Assembly (NCBI RefSeq): GCF_003261635.1
Contig: NZ_QFXK01000030.1
Coordinates: 1-64,000 of the forward strand
Source: Kribbella monticola
Lineage (GTDB): Bacteria; Actinomycetota; Actinomycetes; Propionibacteriales; Kribbellaceae
Direction: 5' to 3'
DNA: 64,000 nucleotides
A program made the position numbers and the translations under genes. Positions 62,027-64,000 of this stretch are shown here, in pieces. The notes under the pieces are model-generated. The model had not been told where the DNA came from, searched no databases, and saw nothing but the letters and a program-made list of their open reading frames with translations. Position 1 is the first letter of the stretch, and the number at the start of each line of letters is the position of its first letter.

Positions 62027-62521
62027 ATGGACGAACGAGTGCGACCGCCGGAAAGCGCGGACGAGCGGGCGACCTTGAGCGGGATGCTCGATTTTCTGCG
62101 CCAGACCGTGGTGCACAAGGTCTCCGGCCTCACCGACGAGCAAGCTTTCGCGCGACCGATCGGGACCACCGACCTCACCGCGGCCGGCTTGGTGAAGCAC
62201 CTGACCGGCGTCGAACGCTTCTGGTTCGCCATCGACTTCGCCGCGCAGGAGGTGAACTGGCCGTGGACCGACGAGAACCCCCATGGCAACTTCCAACCGG
62301 ACCCCGACGACACCCTCAACGCGATCGTCACCGCCTACCAGGCTGAATGCGCTCGCTCCCGCGCCATCACCGCCGCCCACTCCCTGGATGCCGCGGCCAA
62401 ATCCCCCGGAATGGCCTTCACCCTCCGGTACGCCGTCACTCACCTGATCGAGGAAACGGCCCGCCACCTCGGCCACCTGGACCTCCTCCGAGAAGCCACC
62501 GACGGCCAAACCGGCGAATAA
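62027..62521 (+). CDS. DinB-family (DUF664) protein
   Basis: A 164-residue protein of the DinB/mycothiol-transferase-like superfamily: GLVKHLTGVERFWFAIDFAA and THLIEETARHLGHLDLLREA carry the metal-type His residues. Third DinB-like gene of the window; closest in pattern to 34551-35135. ATG 62027 is chosen over an upstream TTG (62018). No obvious ribosome site, so perhaps leaderless. Confidence 0.88.
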   Translation: MDERVRPPESADERATLSGMLDFLRQTVVHKVSGLTDEQAFARPIGTTDLTAAGLVKHLTGVERFWFAIDFAAQEVNWPWTDENPHGNFQPDPDDTLNAIVTAYQAECARSRAITAAHSLDAAAKSPGMAFTLRYAVTHLIEETARHLGHLDLLREATDGQTGE

Positions 62522-62660
62522 CCCTCAGCCAGCTGAATTTTAACGAAACACACGCTGCCAACGAATGACAGAACCTGGAATTTCTGCGTGACTGGTTGAC
62601 GGACGGTGGTCCTTCGCGCACTATCTGTTTCTAGTATCCGCCCCTCGCTAGGAGTCAGTC

Positions 62661-63143
62661 ATGACTAAAACCCGAATTACCTTGGCCCTCGTCGCCGCTT
62701 CGGCTGCGGCATTCACCATCAGCCTTTCCCCGGCCTCCGCGACATCCGGAGCAGCATCCACCGGCACCGCCCAGTTGACCCAGAAACTTGCCGCCCAAGG
62801 CGGCCAGCTGAGCGCCGACGGCCGCTGGATGCGGATGCCCGGCGGCGTCGACGTGTCGATGTCCCCGGCCGTCTTCGGCGACTGCCCGTCCGGCTGGGTC
62901 TGCCTGTGGCAGGACGGCGGCTACTCGGGCCGAATGCTCAAGTGGAGTTCGTCCGGTACGTCGATCGCGCACCTCAGCGACTACGGATTCAACGACGAGA
63001 TGTCCTCCTGGGCGAACCGCGGCTCCCACCTGGCCCGCTGGTGGACCGACGCCGATTTCAACGGCACCCACCACGACATGCCCGCCGGCAGCACCGCAGC
63101 CCACGGCGGCGGCGACACCGCCAGCTCCCTCAAGATTTACTGA
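62661..63143 (+). CDS. Secreted peptidase-inhibitor family I36-like protein
   Basis: A 160-residue exported protein. Signal peptide (RITLALVAASAAAFTISLSP, cleavage near SAT). The mature part has the I36 pattern CPSGWVCLWQDGGYSGRMLK and WANRGSHLARWWTDADFNG, resembling Streptomyces metalloproteinase inhibitor (SMPI) beta/gamma-crystallin-like domains. Only two Cys remain in the mature domain, fewer than SMPI. AGGAG before ATG 62661. Confidence 0.88.
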   Translation: MTKTRITLALVAASAAAFTISLSPASATSGAASTGTAQLTQKLAAQGGQLSADGRWMRMPGGVDVSMSPAVFGDCPSGWVCLWQDGGYSGRMLKWSSSGTSIAHLSDYGFNDEMSSWANRGSHLARWWTDADFNGTHHDMPAGSTAAHGGGDTASSLKIY

Positions 63144-63210
63144 ACCCACCCGCACCGAATTCCCCAAATGAATTAAACTCCCGCGCCACACTAATTCAGT
63201 AACCCGCAAC

Positions 63211-63236
63211 GGCTCAGCTGGCACCCCAGCTGAGCC
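63211..63236 (+). terminator. Terminator after the I36-like gene
   Basis: Perfect 11-bp stem GGCTCAGCTGG (63211-63221) with CCAGCTGAGCC (63226-63236), 4-base loop. Confidence 0.8.
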
Positions 63237-63346
63237 ATTGCCACATTCCCTATTGTCAAACACAAAAGCCGGACTGAAACCAGCGATTCCCCACGCCCCT
63301 AACCAGGTCCGGACCTCGGCAAATCAGCGCCACTCCTAGCAGGAAT

Positions 63347-63446
63347 GTTCCGACGGACAGGACATACGCCCTCTCAGCGCCCACATTCGCACCTGGCTGA
63401 GCGTGGCGACCACTCGAACACCGACACACCTCCTGTCCGTCGGTAC
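63347..63446. repeat. 100-bp inverted-repeat element (copy 2), possible MITE
   Basis: Ends GTTCCGACGGACAGG (63347-63361) and CCTGTCCGTCGGTAC (63432-63446), exactly 100 bases like the element at 28871-28970, with shared GACAC-A/C-CCTCCTGTCC sequence near the right end. It abuts the 5' side of a NUDIX gene remnant. No transposase. Confidence 0.6.
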
Positions 63447-63590
63447 ACCCGCACCCACCGGCGGGCTTGCCGACGCCAGAGGCACGACCGCCCGGAGTAC
63501 TGGACCCTCCCAAGCGGCGGCATCGAACCCGGCGAAGACCCCACCGACGCCATCCAGCGATAGGGCCTCGAAGAAGTAGGCCCGGCGGCA
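63447..63590 (+). pseudogene. NUDIX hydrolase remnant
   Basis: One frame reads RHDRPEYWTLPSGGIEPGED and PTDAIQR, then an in-frame TAG, then GLEEVG: most of a NUDIX box (G-x5-E-x7-REUxEE) but with a stop where the catalytic helix begins. No start codon or N-terminal strand survives; the upstream part is replaced by the 100-bp element. Not functional. Confidence 0.75.
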
Positions 63591-63701
63591 GGCGCCGAAC
63601 GCAACCACAGCGAGCGGCGATGGAGGAGGCGCGGAATCGGGTGGGTGGGAGTAGGCGGCGGAGGAGCTTGCGTGGGGGATGCTCGTCGTCGTACCAAGTT
63701 G

Positions 63702-63784
63702 TGCCCGGGACGGGATTCGAACCCGTACAACCTTTCGGTTTGCGAGGTTTAAGCTCGCTGCGTCTGCCGTTCCGCCACCCGGGC
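63702..63784 (-). tRNA. tRNA-Leu(TAA), bldA type
   Basis: 83 nt class II tRNA. Acceptor stem GCCCGGG/CCCGGGC, anticodon stem GCGAG/CTCGC with loop CTTAAAC (anticodon TAA, reads UUA), long variable arm (AACC-gaa-AGGTT), T arm ACGGG-TTCGAAT-CCCGT. CCA is not encoded. UUA is the rarest codon in such genomes, and in Streptomyces this tRNA is BldA, which gates development and secondary metabolism. Confidence 0.95.
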
Positions 63785-63821
63785 TTGGGTCAGGGGATGA
63801 CGATACAAGGAATCGGGGTGG

Positions 63822-64000
63822 CTAGAGGTAGACCTTGCGGGGGTAGAGGGCGTGGGCGCCTGCTACTCGGTCCAGGAAGAGCTTGCCGGAGCAGTGGTCG
63901 AGTTCGTGTTGGATGGCTCGGGCTTCGAAGGCGTCGGTGGTGAGGGTGACGGAGTCCGTCGTACCGGGGATGACACCCTGGACCGTCAAGCGTGTGGCTC
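63822..64000 (-). CDS. def: Peptide deformylase, C-terminal part (5' end outside window)
   Basis: The last 59 residues are visible. IQHELDHCSGKLFLDRV is PDF motif 3: HELDH supplies two metal-ligand His and the catalytic Glu. It removes the formyl group from nascent protein N-termini. The sequence before this (VIPGTTDSVTLTTDAFEARA) fits the PDF strand preceding motif 3. Ends YPRKVYL-stop. The Cys of EGCLS lies outside the window. Confidence 0.93.
   Translation of the reverse strand, partial: ATRLTVQGVIPGTTDSVTLTTDAFEARAIQHELDHCSGKLFLDRVAGAHALYPRKVYL

Overview
The window is high-GC (about 70%), gene-dense actinobacterial chromosome. GTG and TTG starts, short or leaderless leaders, a PASTA-type family Ser/Thr kinase, AI-2E and YczE membrane proteins, MocR/IclR/MarR/TetR regulators beside their targets, and a tRNA-Leu(TAA) of the bldA type all fit a soil actinomycete. 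The abundance of GTAC-containing words and the gene families suggest Kribbella or a close Nocardioidaceae/Propionibacteriales relative. That is inference; no species-level marker such as 16S rRNA is present.

Layout. 1-16.9 kb: truncated Ser/Thr kinase; MarR-type regulator/MFS exporter pair; threonine dehydratase (ilvA) with an HELGH protein; aminoglycoside-phosphotransferase-like gene followed by a decayed copy of itself; a dihydroxyacetone/glycerol island (fused DhaK-DhaL kinase, IclR regulator, glycerol facilitator, stand-alone DhaL) with matching 19-bp palindromes at both promoters; ABC-2 exporter (two permeases and an ATPase, joined by TGATG overlaps); SDR/MarR/MFS divergon. 16.85-17.02 kb: a transcription-terminator unit repeated three times. 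17-25.7 kb: AI-2E protein, GlmL-like ATPase, cystathionine gamma-synthase/lyase, an 11-mer-repeat protein, YczE-MocR divergon, msrA with a duplicated 3' scrap. 26-34 kb: secreted GH3 with six FG-GAP-like repeats, a methyltransferase, a putative metallopeptidase with a Q-rich tail, a secreted sialidase-like protein, an internally deleted GNAT, DinB proteins.

35.4-42.5 kb is dominated by a 2208-residue secreted RHS/YD-repeat polymorphic toxin. Its C-terminal tip is lower in GC, and it is followed directly by a small two-TM plus PH-like protein that is the natural immunity candidate. 43-53.7 kb: GNATs, NmrA-like protein, an APH-GNAT fusion, phospholipase D, BBE-type FAD oxidase, SDR/TetR divergon with two operators, LarA-type racemase. 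53.7-64 kb: Baeyer-Villiger-type monooxygenase; two tandem paralogous 31-residue hydrophobic microproteins; cystathionine beta-synthase and SGNH hydrolase; a 79-bp tandem repeat array; Bax-inhibitor protein; KdpD-like DUF4118 protein; I36-type inhibitor; a 100-bp inverted-repeat element against a NUDIX remnant; tRNA-Leu(TAA); and the 3' end of peptide deformylase.

Three systems can be read as working units: glycerol/DHA uptake and phosphorylation under one IclR regulator; transsulfuration (Cbs plus a MetB-like enzyme, unlinked within the window); and an RHS toxin with its presumed immunity protein. The least explained items are the tandem microproteins, the 100-bp inverted-repeat element, the 79-bp array and the RHS tip/immunity pair.
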